A program made the translations under genes and the position numbers. A stretch of 64,000 nt of DNA. Source: an uncultured Clostridia bacterium (GTDB lineage: Bacteria; Bacillota; Clostridia; HGM11514). The stretch lies in contig CAKSKB010000016.1 in NCBI GenBank assembly GCA_934464705.1, positions 1 through 64,000 on the forward strand, read 5' to 3'. Below the pieces are notes generated by a model, which was not told where the DNA came from, did not search any database, and saw only the letters and a list, made by a program, of their open reading frames with translations. Position 1 is the stretch's first letter. Every line of letters begins with the position of its first letter. Positions 24,742 through 36,200 of this stretch are shown here, piece by piece.

Positions 24742-26454
24742 TTATTCCCCTTTTTTGCTTCTCTTATCCATAAATAACAACTCTTTAACTTTTTCCGCAT
24801 CGTCGCTGCCTTTCAGCGAATCGAGCGCCATTTTCGTTTTTTCATCAATGATTTTTTTGATAAGTTCGGCAGCTCCCTGCCGTTTATCATCTATATGAAA
24901 ATCCCTGACCGCAATATCGCTCACAACCGCTCTTTGCTGCTCCGTAAGAGTATCAAAGACTGACGAAAGCTCCGTATTTTTATCAAGAAGCTCAAACACC
25001 TGTGAGTTTATCGGGTCGGTAAAAAAATCTCCCTTAATAATATTTCTTACGCTTTTGTAAAGCTCGCCGTCGCCGTAGACAAGCGAAAGCAGCATTTCCT
25101 CCGCCTTCTGTATAACCGACGCACGCCGTACCGGCTGCCCTGCCCTGCCGCCGGAAAACTTTTTGGTCTTACCGGACTGCTTATAAATCTCGGAAAATAT
25201 TGCATCTTCCGAAACATCGGTTTCCCTTGCGATTTTCTTAACATAAACTTCCCGTTCAATCTCGTTCTTTATGCCCGAAAAAATCTTTGCGGCACCGGAA
25301 ACAAACTTAATCTTGTCCTCCGGATTTTCAAAGTCAAGCCCGTCACGCAGACGCATAACCTTGTATTCAACATCGCTCGGAGCGTCATCAATAAGCTTCA
25401 GAAATGCGTCTTTACCGTAAGCCTTGATGTACTCATCCGGGTCTTTTCCGTTTGCCTGGCACAGCACCCTGACCTTAAGCCCTTCAACGCCGTTTATGAT
25501 TTCCATACACCGATCCGTTGCCGTCCTTCCGGGGCCGTCGGTATCATACGAAAGCACAACCTCGTCAAAGTATCTTTTAAGAATCTTTGCGTGCTCCTGA
25601 GTAAACGAAGTACCAAGCGTTGCGATTGCGTTTGTTATCCCCGCCTGGTGCAGAGATATAACATCCATATACCCTTCCACCACTACAGCGGTTTTGTGGT
25701 TATCCGCACGCGCAAAGTTCAGACCGTAAAAATTCCGGCTTTTGTCAAAAACCGGAGTCTCGGGAGAGTTGAGGTACTTTGGTTTCGAGTCGTCCATAAC
25801 CCTTCCGCCAAAGCCGACAACATGACCTTTAAGGTCGATAATCGGGAAAATTATACGATTTCTGAAAGAATCGTAATACCGTGTTTCCTTTTTGCCGGCA
25901 AGCCCTGCCTTATGGATTTCCTCATCGGAAAACCCGAGAACACGAAGGTGCTTAAGGAGAGCATCCCAGCTGTCGGGGGCAAAGCCAAGCCCGAATTTTG
26001 TAACGGTATTCTGCGAAAGCCGCCTTTTTTCGATATATTCCAAAGCGTTTTCGTTTTCGGGAAGTTTTTTGTTAAAAAACCTCGCCGCCTCGGTATTAAT
26101 TGCATACATCCGTTCCTTCTCGGTTGCACGGACGGCTGATTTCCCGTCCGAGCCGTTTTCCGGAACCGTAATATGCGCGCGCCCCGCAAGAGCCGTCATT
26201 GCCTCGGAAAAATCGAGGTTATCGATTCTCATAACGAAGTCAACAACATTACCGCCGACGCCGCAGCCGAAGCATTTGTAAATCTGCCTTTCGGGAGAAA
26301 CCGAAAACGAAGGCGTTTTTTCGCCGTGGAACGGGCAAAGCCCGAGATAATTTCTGCCAGCTCTTTTTAAAGGAAGATATTCGGATATAACCTCGACAAT
26401 ATCATTGGCACCGATAATTTCGTTTTTCAAATCATCGCCGAAGAAAACCGCCAT
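24742..26454 (-). CDS. dnaG: DNA primase
   Basis: DnaG (570 residues) makes the RNA primers for replication. The N-terminal zinc finger is CPFHGEKTPSFSVSPERQIYKCFGC (about residues 40-64). The TOPRIM catalytic core includes VVVEGYMDVISLHQAG and the metal-binding SYDTDGPGRTA. The C-terminal helical part binds DnaB helicase. The opening FFGDDLKNEIIGANDIVEVISEYL is typical of Firmicutes. It is first of the dnaG-rpoD-rpoD unit. I see no convincing consensus promoter in the 100 bases upstream. Confidence 0.96.
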   Translation of the reverse strand: MAVFFGDDLKNEIIGANDIVEVISEYLPLKRAGRNYLGLCPFHGEKTPSFSVSPERQIYKCFGCGVGGNVVDFVMRIDNLDFSEAMTALAGRAHITVPENGSDGKSAVRATEKERMYAINTEAARFFNKKLPENENALEYIEKRRLSQNTVTKFGLGFAPDSWDALLKHLRVLGFSDEEIHKAGLAGKKETRYYDSFRNRIIFPIIDLKGHVVGFGGRVMDDSKPKYLNSPETPVFDKSRNFYGLNFARADNHKTAVVVEGYMDVISLHQAGITNAIATLGTSFTQEHAKILKRYFDEVVLSYDTDGPGRTATDRCMEIINGVEGLKVRVLCQANGKDPDEYIKAYGKDAFLKLIDDAPSDVEYKVMRLRDGLDFENPEDKIKFVSGAAKIFSGIKNEIEREVYVKKIARETDVSEDAIFSEIYKQSGKTKKFSGGRAGQPVRRASVIQKAEEMLLSLVYGDGELYKSVRNIIKGDFFTDPINSQVFELLDKNTELSSVFDTLTEQQRAVVSDIAVRDFHIDDKRQGAAELIKKIIDEKTKMALDSLKGSDDAEKVKELLFMDKRSKKGE

Positions 26455-26556
26455 ACCGCCACCTCCAAAACCCGGCTTGATTATTTAACCGATATATGAT
26501 TTATTCGACATTATCTGTAAAAATCCTTCTAAATTCCTAAACTAATTATCAAAAAG

Positions 26557-26595
26557 AAAAGGCAAAACAAAGCGTTCAGCTTTATTTTACCTTTT
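26557..26595 (-). terminator. Terminator of the putP-like symporter gene
   Basis: As minus-strand RNA a 17-bp stem forms (AAAAGGUAAAAUAAAGC with GCUUUGUUUUGCCUUUU, two G-U pairs) and is followed by CUUUUU. On the plus strand the same positions mismatch, so it works mainly for the symporter gene. Confidence 0.75.
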
Positions 26596-26623
26596 ATTTC
26601 CGTAATTTATGCAAAAAAAACTA

Positions 26624-28162
26624 TTATTTTGAAACGCTGTCGAACACATCTGTTATTTCCTTGTCGGGAGCCTTTGTGAGAAGGCTGACGATAACGATAA
26701 ACAGTGACGAAACGATAAATGCCGGAAGCAGCTCGTAAATATCAAGCAGACCGCCCATGGGTCTTACAATAAATTTCCATACAAATACCGTGATACCGCC
26801 GGAAACCATGCCTGCAAAAGCGCCCCATTTGTTTGAACGCCTCCAGAAAAGCGCAAGCAGAACAAGCGGGCCGAACGAAGCGCCGAAGCCTGCCCATGCA
26901 AACGAAACAACTTTAAATACCGAACTGTCCGCATCCCTCGCGATGAACATACCGATAAGCGAAATTGCAATAACCGTAACCCTTGCAATAATCATTGCAG
27001 CCTTCCTTGAAAGCTTGATTTTGAAAAGTCCCTGTACGATATCCTCCGAGATGCTCGAAGCCGCGGCAAGCAGCTGAGAATCCGCCGTTGACATTGTCGA
27101 AGCAAGAATACCGGCAAGAATAAGCCCCGCAACAATCGCCGGGATAAAGCCGTGAGAACTTATAACGCTTGCGATTTTTACGATAATCGTTTCGCCGTCG
27201 GTAATGCCCGTAACTGTATTATTTATAACAAGGCTGTAGCCTATAACACCGATAGAAATTGCAATAAACATCGCAATAACAACCCAGATACTTGCAATTC
27301 TTCTCGAAAGTTTAAGCTTCTTTTCGTCCTCGATAGCCATAAATCTCAAAAGAATGTGAGGCATACCGAAGTATCCGAGGCCCCACGCAAGGGTCGAAGC
27401 GATGGTAAGTCCGTTATAAGGAGTAACCGCACCGTCGGCGCTAACCTGAGAAACAAGCGAGAAATAGCCGGGAACAGCTTTTACATTGCTCAAAACCTGA
27501 CCTACACCGCCTGCATTTACAACACCGTAGATAAGTATAACCGCAAGCGCACCGGTCATGATAATAGACTGAATAAGGTCGGTTGTGCTTGCCGCAAGAA
27601 ATCCGCCCATGGTTGTATAAAGCACAATAACGATTGCGGAAACAATCATCGAAGGCAGATAGTCAAGCGAGAAAAGGCTGGTAAAAAGCTTTCCACAGGC
27701 GGAAAAACCGGATGCCGTATAAGGAATAAAGAACACGATTATTATAACCGCACCGATTGCACGCAGAATATTGCTTTTGTCGCCGAAACGGTTGGAGAAA
27801 AACTCCGGCACGGTAAGCGCATTGCCTGCAGCTTCACTGTATCTTCTGAGTTTTTTGGCAACAATCAGCCAGTTTACATATGTACCGAGTGCAAGACCGA
27901 GAGCCGTCCATACAGCCTCCGCAATGCTGCCGTAGGAGAAGCCCTTTATAAGGAGAGCAACCCCCGGAAGCCCCATAAGAAGCCAGCCGGACATATCGGA
28001 TGCCTCCGCACTCATAGCGGTAACAAGCGGACCGAGTTTTCTTCCGCCGAGGTAAAAATCGCCGGAATCGTTGTTTTTCTTGGAACAGAAATATCCGATT
28101 ACCACCATTGCGGCAAGGTAAACAACAATGGATATGCATATTCCGATTTCAGAACTTGTCAT
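26624..28162 (-). CDS. putP: Sodium/proline symporter-type transporter (SSS family)
   Basis: A 512-residue, roughly 13-helix sodium:solute symporter. Family landmarks: FYLGGRKLGPLVTAMSAEASDMSGWLLMGLPG near the start (the sodium/substrate site of PutP), WLIVAKKLRRYSEAAGNALTVPEFFSNRFG, and GILASTMSTADSQLLAAASS. These match PutP more closely than other SSS members, so L-proline uptake is likely; other substrates are possible. GAGG lies 8 bases before the ATG. A 32-bp palindrome just upstream of the promoter, and a TetR gene upstream on the same strand, suggest TetR control. A clear terminator follows. Confidence 0.9.
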   Translation of the reverse strand: MTSSEIGICISIVVYLAAMVVIGYFCSKKNNDSGDFYLGGRKLGPLVTAMSAEASDMSGWLLMGLPGVALLIKGFSYGSIAEAVWTALGLALGTYVNWLIVAKKLRRYSEAAGNALTVPEFFSNRFGDKSNILRAIGAVIIIVFFIPYTASGFSACGKLFTSLFSLDYLPSMIVSAIVIVLYTTMGGFLAASTTDLIQSIIMTGALAVILIYGVVNAGGVGQVLSNVKAVPGYFSLVSQVSADGAVTPYNGLTIASTLAWGLGYFGMPHILLRFMAIEDEKKLKLSRRIASIWVVIAMFIAISIGVIGYSLVINNTVTGITDGETIIVKIASVISSHGFIPAIVAGLILAGILASTMSTADSQLLAAASSISEDIVQGLFKIKLSRKAAMIIARVTVIAISLIGMFIARDADSSVFKVVSFAWAGFGASFGPLVLLALFWRRSNKWGAFAGMVSGGITVFVWKFIVRPMGGLLDIYELLPAFIVSSLFIVIVSLLTKAPDKEITDVFDSVSK

Positions 28163-28196
28163 TGTTAATTCCTCATTTCATAAAAATTACCTATAT

Positions 28197-28225
28197 ATAA
28201 TAACACAAACAGAAACAGAACGCAA
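28197..28225 (-). promoter_or_regulatory. Promoter of the putP-like gene
   Basis: Minus strand TTGCGT (28220-28225), 17-bp spacer, TATTAT (28197-28202). The poor -35 with a large palindrome directly upstream hints at regulated activity. Confidence 0.5.
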
Positions 28226-28230
28226 TACAG

Positions 28231-28262
28231 AACAAAGTACAGACCGCAGTCTGTACTTTGTT
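28231..28262. promoter_or_regulatory. 32-bp palindromic operator upstream of putP
   Basis: Perfect 14-bp inverted repeat (AACAAAGTACAGAC and its complement) around CGCA. It lies 5 bases upstream of the symporter -35 and between the TetR stop and the symporter start. No T-tract follows on either strand, so it is more likely a protein-binding site than a terminator. Binding by the adjacent TetR protein is inferred. Confidence 0.6.
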
Positions 28263-28344
28263 GAAGAGAAATATAGAATTTTGCAGTATTATGGCGAATT
28301 TTTATACAAACCAATCATTGTACAAAACACAAAAACCGAAAAAA

Positions 28345-28929
28345 TTATTTTTTTATTTTCGCAAGCATCATCGGAAAAACCGTTTCGCTGTAGGATTTAA
28401 GAGAATATCCGCCCTTCATAAGGCACCAGTCGTACATAATACCCCTTTCGCACATTGCATAGTAGCGGACGATTTCGGATGCCGTCATGGAATCCGTCAG
28501 CTCGCCTTTTTTCTGCCCCTCCGACACGATTTTGCGCAAAAGCTTGAAATAAACACGGCTGTTATCCATAAGATGGCGCTCGCCCTTCGTTGTAAGCTGC
28601 GTTGAAAAAAGCTTGGTTAAAAGGTCAATATCCACACCGTTGTCAATCATTCCGAAAAGCTCACGGTTGAGAAAAATAAGCGTGTCGAAAGCATTTGCGT
28701 CATCGGTCAGCTGCTGCTTAAGCTCATCGTATTTATCGTCAAAAAGACATGAAAGCGAGCTTAGCAGTGCGTCCTTCCCCTCAAAATAATGATAGAAAGA
28801 CCCTTTTGATGTCCCGGACTCATCAATAATTTCTTCAATCGTGGTATCATCGTAGCCCTGTTCATAGAAAAGCTTCCATGCGGCGGTGATTATTTTACCT
28901 TTTGTATTTTTTGTTTTTCTTTTGGACAT
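28345..28929 (-). CDS. TetR/AcrR family transcriptional regulator
   Basis: A 194-residue regulator. The TetR helix-turn-helix is at residues 10-56 (IITAAWKLFYEQGYDDTTIEEIIDESGTSKGSFYHYFEGKDAL), followed by an all-helical ligand/dimer domain with no recognisable ligand type. AGGTGG precedes the ATG. It starts 1 base after the methyltransferase stop, so it is expressed with that gene. The 32-bp palindrome 80 bases after its stop, before the symporter promoter, is the best candidate target. The ligand is unknown. Confidence 0.92.
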   Translation of the reverse strand: MSKRKTKNTKGKIITAAWKLFYEQGYDDTTIEEIIDESGTSKGSFYHYFEGKDALLSSLSCLFDDKYDELKQQLTDDANAFDTLIFLNRELFGMIDNGVDIDLLTKLFSTQLTTKGERHLMDNSRVYFKLLRKIVSEGQKKGELTDSMTASEIVRYYAMCERGIMYDWCLMKGGYSLKSYSETVFPMMLAKIKK

Positions 28930-28930
28930 A

Positions 28931-30112
28931 TCATACCACCTGGAATATATAAAATTTCAGATAATCGGTTTCCGGAACATTCCATAAAATCGGATGGTCC
29001 GGCGATTGCTGGCGAACCTCAATCTGACGGAGAGAAACAGCGCTCTCGGCGGCGGCTTCTTTCAGCATTTTTTCAAACATCGCCGACGGCATAAAGTGCG
29101 AACATGAACAGGTTGCAAGATAGCCGCCCCTCGGCAGTTTTTTCATCGCAAGCTTGTTGATTTCCTTATACCCGAAAAAGGCGTTTCGTGCGGTTTTGCT
29201 GCTTTTGGTAAAAGCCGGAGGGTCAAGAATTATAAAATCGTAGGGACTGCCCTTCATATCCGTAAGCAGGTCAAAGACATCTGCCTTTTGAAAATCAATA
29301 TCCGCACCGTTAAGAGCCGCATTTTCTGCAGCGGTTTCAAGTGCGGATTCCGAAATATCAACCGCAGTAACCGATTTCGAACCGCCTGCCGCCGCATTGA
29401 GCGCAAACGCACCGGTATGCGTGAAGCAATCGAGAACACGCTTGCCGGCGGCAATTTTCCTGATTGCAAGGCGGTTGTACTTCTGGTCGAGGAAAAAGCC
29501 CGTTTTCTGCCCGTTTATATAGTCAACCTTATACTTTATTCCGTTTTCGCTGATATAAACAACGCCGTCCGACTCGCCGAGATAAAAGCCCTTGTACTGC
29601 TCCATACCCTCTTTCTCACGAAGCTGCGAATCGTTTCTTTCATATATAATATCGATTTTTTCACCCATGCGGGCGAATATGTCGATAAGGCTGTCGTAAA
29701 TCACGGTTTTGATTTTTTCCATGCCGAGCGACAGAACCTCCGTCACGAGCACATTTTCAAACCTGTCAACCGTAAGCCCCGGAAACCTATCCGCCTCGCC
29801 GTGAATAATACGGCAGCATGAGAAATCATCGCCCATAACACATTTTCTGTATTCAACCGCCCATTTAAGGCGCCTGTAATAAAAGTCATTGTCGAAACGG
29901 TCGTTGTGGTTCTCCGAAATAAGCCTTATTCTTATTTTTGAATTATCGTTTACAAAACCCGTTCCGAGGAATTTACCCTTAGCCGTGCAAACCCTCACCA
30001 AGGAACCGTTTTCGTAACCGTCACTGAAATCTATAACCTCATCCGAAAACACCCACGGATGTCCGCCGCGGACAGATTTTTCCGCCTTTTCGGAAATTCT
30101 TGCTGAAACCAT
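28931..30112 (-). CDS. Class I SAM-dependent rRNA methyltransferase, RlmI/YwbD-like
   Basis: A 393-residue protein with an N-terminal PUA RNA-binding domain (SVRGGHPWVFSDEV ... GTGFVNDNSKIRIRLIS) and a Rossmann methyltransferase domain with RVLDCFTHTGAFALNAAAGG, VTAVDISESAL and the catalytic-pocket motif FIILDPPAF. RlmI methylates cytosine C5 in 23S rRNA; specificity here is assumed from the family. The ATG at 30112 has AAGGA 8 bases upstream and begins where PUA-methyltransferases normally do. An in-frame extension to 30139 lacks support. It is co-transcribed with the TetR gene. Confidence 0.9.
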   Translation of the reverse strand: MVSARISEKAEKSVRGGHPWVFSDEVIDFSDGYENGSLVRVCTAKGKFLGTGFVNDNSKIRIRLISENHNDRFDNDFYYRRLKWAVEYRKCVMGDDFSCCRIIHGEADRFPGLTVDRFENVLVTEVLSLGMEKIKTVIYDSLIDIFARMGEKIDIIYERNDSQLREKEGMEQYKGFYLGESDGVVYISENGIKYKVDYINGQKTGFFLDQKYNRLAIRKIAAGKRVLDCFTHTGAFALNAAAGGSKSVTAVDISESALETAAENAALNGADIDFQKADVFDLLTDMKGSPYDFIILDPPAFTKSSKTARNAFFGYKEINKLAMKKLPRGGYLATCSCSHFMPSAMFEKMLKEAAAESAVSLRQIEVRQQSPDHPILWNVPETDYLKFYIFQVV

Positions 30113-30141
30113 AAAATCAATCCTTAAAATAATATACATCT

Positions 30142-30170
30142 ATAATATCATAAAATCCGCAGATTTTCAA
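30142..30170 (-). promoter_or_regulatory. Promoter of the methyltransferase-TetR unit
   Basis: Minus strand TTGAAA (30165-30170), 17-bp spacer, TATTAT (30142-30147), about 30 bases before the ATG at 30112. Confidence 0.6.
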
Positions 30171-30183
30171 GTGTTTTGTCAAA

Positions 30184-30220
30184 AAAACCGCCCCGAAGCG
30201 AAATGCTTCGGAGCGGTTTT
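30184..30220 (-). terminator. Terminator of the 2030-residue SLH protein gene
   Basis: On the minus strand the stem AAAACCGC-TCCGAAGC pairs with GCTTCGG-GCGGTTTT (15-16 bp, one G-T) and runs into TTTTTTTGAC. It is 20 bases after the stop codon and is a strong intrinsic terminator. Confidence 0.85.
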
Positions 30221-30241
30221 ATAATAAGGAAAGAGAAATAG

Positions 30242-33200
30242 CTACTTATCGAGCAGGCGTTTAACGATGCTTGCTGCCTGTGCACGGGTTGCGTTGGCTT
30301 CAGGTGCGAAAGTACCGTCGCCCATGCCGGAGATTAAACCGACAGAAGATGCCGTATCAACCGCAGCCTTTGCCCAGTCTGCAATTTCAGACTTATCACT
30401 AAAGCTGTCAATTCCGCCGTTTGCGCCTTGCTTTTCAAGATAGGAGTAAGCGTTAACAATAATAACCGCCATTTCCTGTCTTGTAATGTTATCGTTAGGT
30501 CTGAAATATCCGTCGTAACCGGAGATAATTCCTGCCTCCGAGCAAGCACCCACATACGGTGCAAACCATTCACCGTTTACATCTTTGTAGTCTGCCGTTT
30601 TGTCGTTAAGCTTGAGCGCTCTTGCGATAATTGCGGCAAACTCCGCTCTTGTGATGTTTCTGTCGGGGTCAAAGAGTGTATCCGATACACCCGAAACGAT
30701 TCCTGCCTTGTTCATAGCCAAAACATCAGCCGCTGCCCAATGGTTTACCATATCCGTGAACGGATTTGAGATACTCGGGTTTGTGGTTTCGCCTGAATAG
30801 AATCCGTTTGTTCCCTTATTTCCGGAAGGTTTTGTTGTTCCTCCGCCACCGGGGGTTACGGAAGGTTCATACGGTTCCGAAGCGGTCTTCGTATATGTTA
30901 CAAACTCGGTAACCGCCGTTGTGTAAATAACCAAATCGTTTCCGCTTACAAATTTTACAGCTACTGTCTTTCCGTCCGAAAGTGCGGTTTCGGCTGCGGC
31001 AAAGCTGTCCTCTTTTATCGTTCTTGAAATCTGGACATATCCGCCTTTTTCGTTTTTGTACGCAACCTGCACGCCGCCTGCGCCGTAAAGAACTATTCTT
31101 ACCGGCTTATTAAATTCCGTATATCCTCCGCCGTAAACTCTGCTTACATCGCCGAGCTTAAAGCTTCCGGAGGGTTCCGCTGTCTTTGTCGGAAGCTCAA
31201 ACGAGCTGCCCGGTATGCTGCCGTCCTCCGCTGTCATTTCAAAGTCTTTGGATTTTGCGCTGAACTTCGGCAAAGCCTTATCCTTTTCGGCGTTTACGGT
31301 GACTTTTGAAACAGAATCCGGAACCGTCAATTCCGCTTTTTCTCCGCCGTAATTGATTGTTACCGTTTCACCGACGCTTCCGCTCTGATTGAACATTCCC
31401 TTTGCCGCATTTGCAGCCTTTTTCAATTTCAGAGCCGCCTCGTCAACTTCAAACTGCACTGCGTTTGCGTCTGCGGAAACCTTCTTTGCGTCCGCTATCG
31501 CCGCATTTACGCTGTCTATTACATCCTTTGGGTATTCGCCGTAACCGTTTCCGGTTTTAGCGCCCGATACAAAGCTTTCCGCTGCGGCAATCTCTGCGTT
31601 AAGTTCCGTCTTATCTGCCTCTGCGGCATACACCGTAAGCCTTGTGTTGTTACCGGCGCTTATTGCAAACATTCCCTCAGTGCCGGTAAGCTCTGTCCCA
31701 AAAATGCTGTCCATATAGACTTTTTCGCCGTTCAATGTCAGCTCAATCAATATCTCGCCGTCAGTTTTGGTTTCGTATACACCTACACTTACATCGTATG
31801 TTTTGCCCATCTCGAGCTTCTTGTCATTAAGAACAAGGTCGGGATGTATTGCTGCGCTCCATGTGAGGGGCTTGGGATGCTGCTGATACTGTATAAGCTG
31901 CTGCTTCAAGTCGAACATTGCAGCGCCGTTACCGCCGTTCCAACACCAACCGTTTTTCTGCTGACGGAGATATATGCCGACCCATGCGTTTTCAGCATTT
32001 GCTGCGGAGGGGTCGATAATCTCAGGTTTCATCTTAAAGCTGAACTGCGTTTTTGAGAATTTCTTTGCGGTGTATTCCGCCAAAGTTGCGTTGCCGTCAC
32101 CAATGATGAGCGCACCGTTTTCAAACTTCAGGTCATCGCCCGTAGATTTGTTCCAGCCTGCCTCATCCTCAAGGCACTCTTTAAGCGAAATCCTTTCAAC
32201 GCCGAGGGTGCTTAGAATATCATGCACGCTCTTTTTGAATATATCGAGCGCTACTTTAAGCTCGGTTTCCGCCTCGGTTACCTGATACTGATATGCGTTT
32301 GCGTTGTTTGCAACCGAAAGCGCCTTATCTCTTGCTGCGGTGAGGGCGTCCTTCGATTCCTGATCGTACTGTCCGCCTTCTGTTCCGACAACAGCTTCAT
32401 CAAGAACGCCGTTTACCTTTTCTATCAGCGCCCAGAGTCCGTCCTTATCTACCGTTGTTGCATTCGGGTCGATATACACGCTCTCTGAAACCGCTCTTTC
32501 GCCGTGCGTATATTTTACATCCTTCGGCACTGCTTCATAGCGGATATACTTATTATCGTATGCCGAATCAACAGTGTAATACTTTCCGTAACCGTCGGTT
32601 ATACGCGTGTAGCTGCCGTTTTTGCTGTTTGCATAGTACCAGTAAATTTCGGTCGAGCCTTCATCGTTCGCACCGCTGTAATCATACTTCGCAGAAAGTG
32701 TTTTTCCTACTGCTGCACTTCCGAGTATGGATGCATTGGCGATTGCAGGCTTTGCCGTGCTTTCGTCCTGAACTCCCATTTTTGAAAATTCCGGCTTTTC
32801 AAATTCCGGAATTGTGTTCTTAATTGTGTTCAATCCGTCTTCGGTAAGCGTGAAATCGCTTCCGTATGCGGTAAACCATCCGCTTGCCGACTTGCTGCTT
32901 ACTTGAAGGTTATTTTCAAACTTGCCCCAGCCGCTTCCGAGACTGCCGATATCTATAAGCACATTATTATAGATAAAGTTTGTGTCGCCTGCCGGAAGGT
33001 TCTTTTCCATCCACGCCCTAAATCCTGCGGCATCGCCTTTGTCGCTGAATTCTTTTGCGGCATTATAGTTTTCGGAATTAATAAAGTCAAATACTTTCGC
33101 CCAGTATTTTGTACTTTCCGTTTCTGTATAATATTTTCTCCATTCATTGCTTAAAACAAGGCCTTTTCTGCCCGAAAAAAGATTTGAGATACCTGCGCCG

Positions 33201-36200
33201 TATACAGTGCCGGTGTCTGTCATGTAAAGGAACCAACGTGCCGGAATCTTATCGTTTGCAACGCCGTTTTCTCTGTTGTCCCACGCCTGCATATAAAAAC
33301 CGACATTGTTTTCGATAATTATATTATTGTAAATTTGGTGGAACTGTCCGCCGTGAGTTTTGAGAGGATAATCCGGAAGACCACCCTTATATATGATGTT
33401 TCCGTAGATTGCGGGGCCGACCTCGCCGTCATCGGTAAATACCGCCTGCTGACCGTGGTGACCGATGTGTGCGCCGATATCATGGAAATAGTTGTATCTT
33501 ACGATATTTCCGAGGTCGGTGCAGTTTCTGCCGGCATAGATTGCTCCGCCGTCGGCATTGAGCAGCTGAACATCATAGATATCATTGTACTCAATAACGG
33601 TATTGTTAAGCTTGTCATACCTGATTGCCTCCTGGGCAAAATCAAATATATCGTTGTGCGAAATCTCGTGTCCTACGCCTGCTGCATATATACCCCTCGA
33701 AAGCTGACCGTAACCGCTGTGAATCTTATTGTTGGTTACTACATTTCCGGAAGGAGTGAGAGAGGTTCTGTCGCCGCCGGAAAGGTCAATGCCGTGCGAC
33801 GCAAAGTTATATATATCGCAGTTTTTAACGGTTATATTTGAGCCGTTTGCCTTTATACCGTTACCGCCGATACCGCTGATAACCGCACCGTCAACGGTTA
33901 CATTATCCGAAGCGATATTTATTGCATCGCCTACAGAGTTTGTGAACTCCAAGTTTTTGAAGGTTATGTACTCTGTGCCTTTTACCGAAAGAAGATCCGC
34001 AGTTGTTTTTGAAAGGTACATTTCAGCGCCGTTGACTTTTCCGACAGGATAGAAATACAGTATTCCGCTTTCCCTGTCAAGATAGCTTTCGCCCGGCTGG
34101 TCGATTTCTTCAAAAATGTTTTCAAAGTAGAGATATCGCTCGGTTTTTGCGGTGTACGTATTCTGTCCGTATGAAGCTTTTCCGCTTGTGGTTACAACCT
34201 TTGCCGCAGTGTCGAGAGTGTCGATAAGAAGGCACTCGGGCCACCACAGATATGCAATTGCACCGCAGAGGAATGCGTCATCTTTTTTAATCTGCCAGTT
34301 TGAGGTGCGGTTTTTGGCGTCAACATATTTAAGAACTGCCGGCTGACCGCCGCCGTTGTATTTGCCTTGCTGCTCCGCCGTAAGCGTTCCGGTTTCGCCT
34401 CTTACATAGTACTGCTCGCCCGTTTTATCCGGGTTGGGCCAGCGCGCGTTGGTAAGAGCCGTTCCGTTCATATAGAACTTCTGTCCGCTTGTTGTCACCG
34501 TTGCACGAAGCTGGGGAATGTCAATCCCCTGTGCTTTAATGTCAAGCATATATATATTATCTCTTGCATAGCTTTCGGAAAGCCTATTTAAAAGATTTTC
34601 GTCCGTTACCTTCTTGATTTTGCTTGAATCTATCTTGTCAGCTCCGGTAAGCGTTACATTTTCGCCCTCATACGGCTGATAGATTATTTCCTGTTCTGCC
34701 GTGCCCGAGTCTTCTTTCCCGAAGGTTATTGAAGAATCAAGCTTGTATTCGCCGCCCTTTATGTACACATTGATATTGCTGTTATCTTCAAACGCTCCGG
34801 TTCTTATATACTTCGCAATTTCAGATTTTGCCTTATCAATGCTTGCAAATGCCTTGTCTTTTGAAGCACCGCTGTTATCGTCGCTTCCGGAGGTCGGGTC
34901 AACATAAAAGCTTGTGCCCACCTTGGGAACTTCCTTAAAGTTAACGGTTAATGTCTGCGCTTCCTTGGTAGGAATGATGCTGAATTTTCCGTCGGAATAC
35001 GAAATCGGTTTTCCGTCCAGTGAAATTTCTGCGTCATAGCCTGTTTCGGGCTGAATTTCAAATTCTGCGGAAAGCCCCATTTTGGCTTCAAATTCAGAGC
35101 CGTCAGAAAGGGGGTTGCCCTCAAACTTAACGCTGCCGCCTTCATTCATCCTCAATGTGATTTTGGCAAGCTTTGCGTTATCTATTCTGTCAACTTCCCA
35201 TTTAAGAACGGGGTAACCGTTGTTGAAGCTGTATTTATCCGCAGTGAACGCCTCACCTAAAGTTTCGGCAGTCGGTGCGGAAAGGTCGGTTTCAGCTACC
35301 GACGGAGCATTGTTTGCGCTGTCTGTTGCCCATTTGCTCCATACTGCCGAGCCGTTTGCGGAAAGGCTGTAGCAGTCAGCATACTCAAATGTAGCGGTGG
35401 TGTTATTTCCCGGAACAGCTCCTATAGGCTTCAGGTAATCAAGCGCAGTTGTTCCGAGCGAATAACAATTGGATATGTAAGCCTTATTATCTTTTTTCCA
35501 GTTATGCCATATTCTTGCGAGAATTCCGCCATAATCATCATATCTTTCGTCTGTACCGGTTGAACCTAAAAGCGAAATTCCTTCGGCATAGCAGTTTTTA
35601 ACTGTCATGGATGTTGTTGCAGTGCCGCCGCTCTCGAACTTCAGACAGCCAATAACGCCGCCGTTTGCAGGTGCGGTATCTCTCGACATAATCCTTGATG
35701 AAGAATTTTTAACATAGCAGTTTTCAACTGCAACATCTTCAGCTGTACCTATTGAGTTAAGGTATCCTACAAGAACGCCGGAAATGAACTTATCCGATGT
35801 TACGCTTGCGTTTTCAACGCCGACATTTCTGATGCCCTGCCCCGGAACATTACCGAAACCTGCAACAGCAAAAATACCGTTATTCTGGTTTCCACCGGAC
35901 GAGGTTGAAGTCCAGTTTTTAATAACATGACCGTCACCGTCGAAACTGCCTCTGAAGTCCATGCCTTCGCCGATTCCGCCCTTGTTAAAATCGTAACCGG
36001 TCATATCAAGGTCGGCCGTCATCTTATAATATCTGATTGCGGAAGGACCGCTGTATCTGCCGCAGTAATATCCGGCTTTTCCGAAAGCGCCGCTTGCCGG
36101 CCAAACGGTTGTTGTACCCGGAATTGTATAATCCGCCGAGGTATCATAATAACCGTTGCCGTAATCGGTTGTCAGATAAACAAGTGTTGCCAAATCTTCA

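Noticed and set aside
23683..24777. A 364-codon plus-strand open frame opposite the first rpoD gene
   Set aside because: It mirrors the highly biased codons of rpoD, has no ribosome site or family match, and a similar mirror frame occurs opposite the second copy. It is an antisense shadow.
27152..28168. A 338-codon plus-strand open frame opposite the putP-like gene
   Set aside because: The translation is Asn/Arg/Lys-rich without domains, while the minus strand encodes a clear sodium symporter.
28231..28262. Palindrome before putP as a TetR-gene terminator
   Set aside because: Stem strength is adequate but neither strand has a T-run after it, and it lies 80 bases past the stop right at a promoter.
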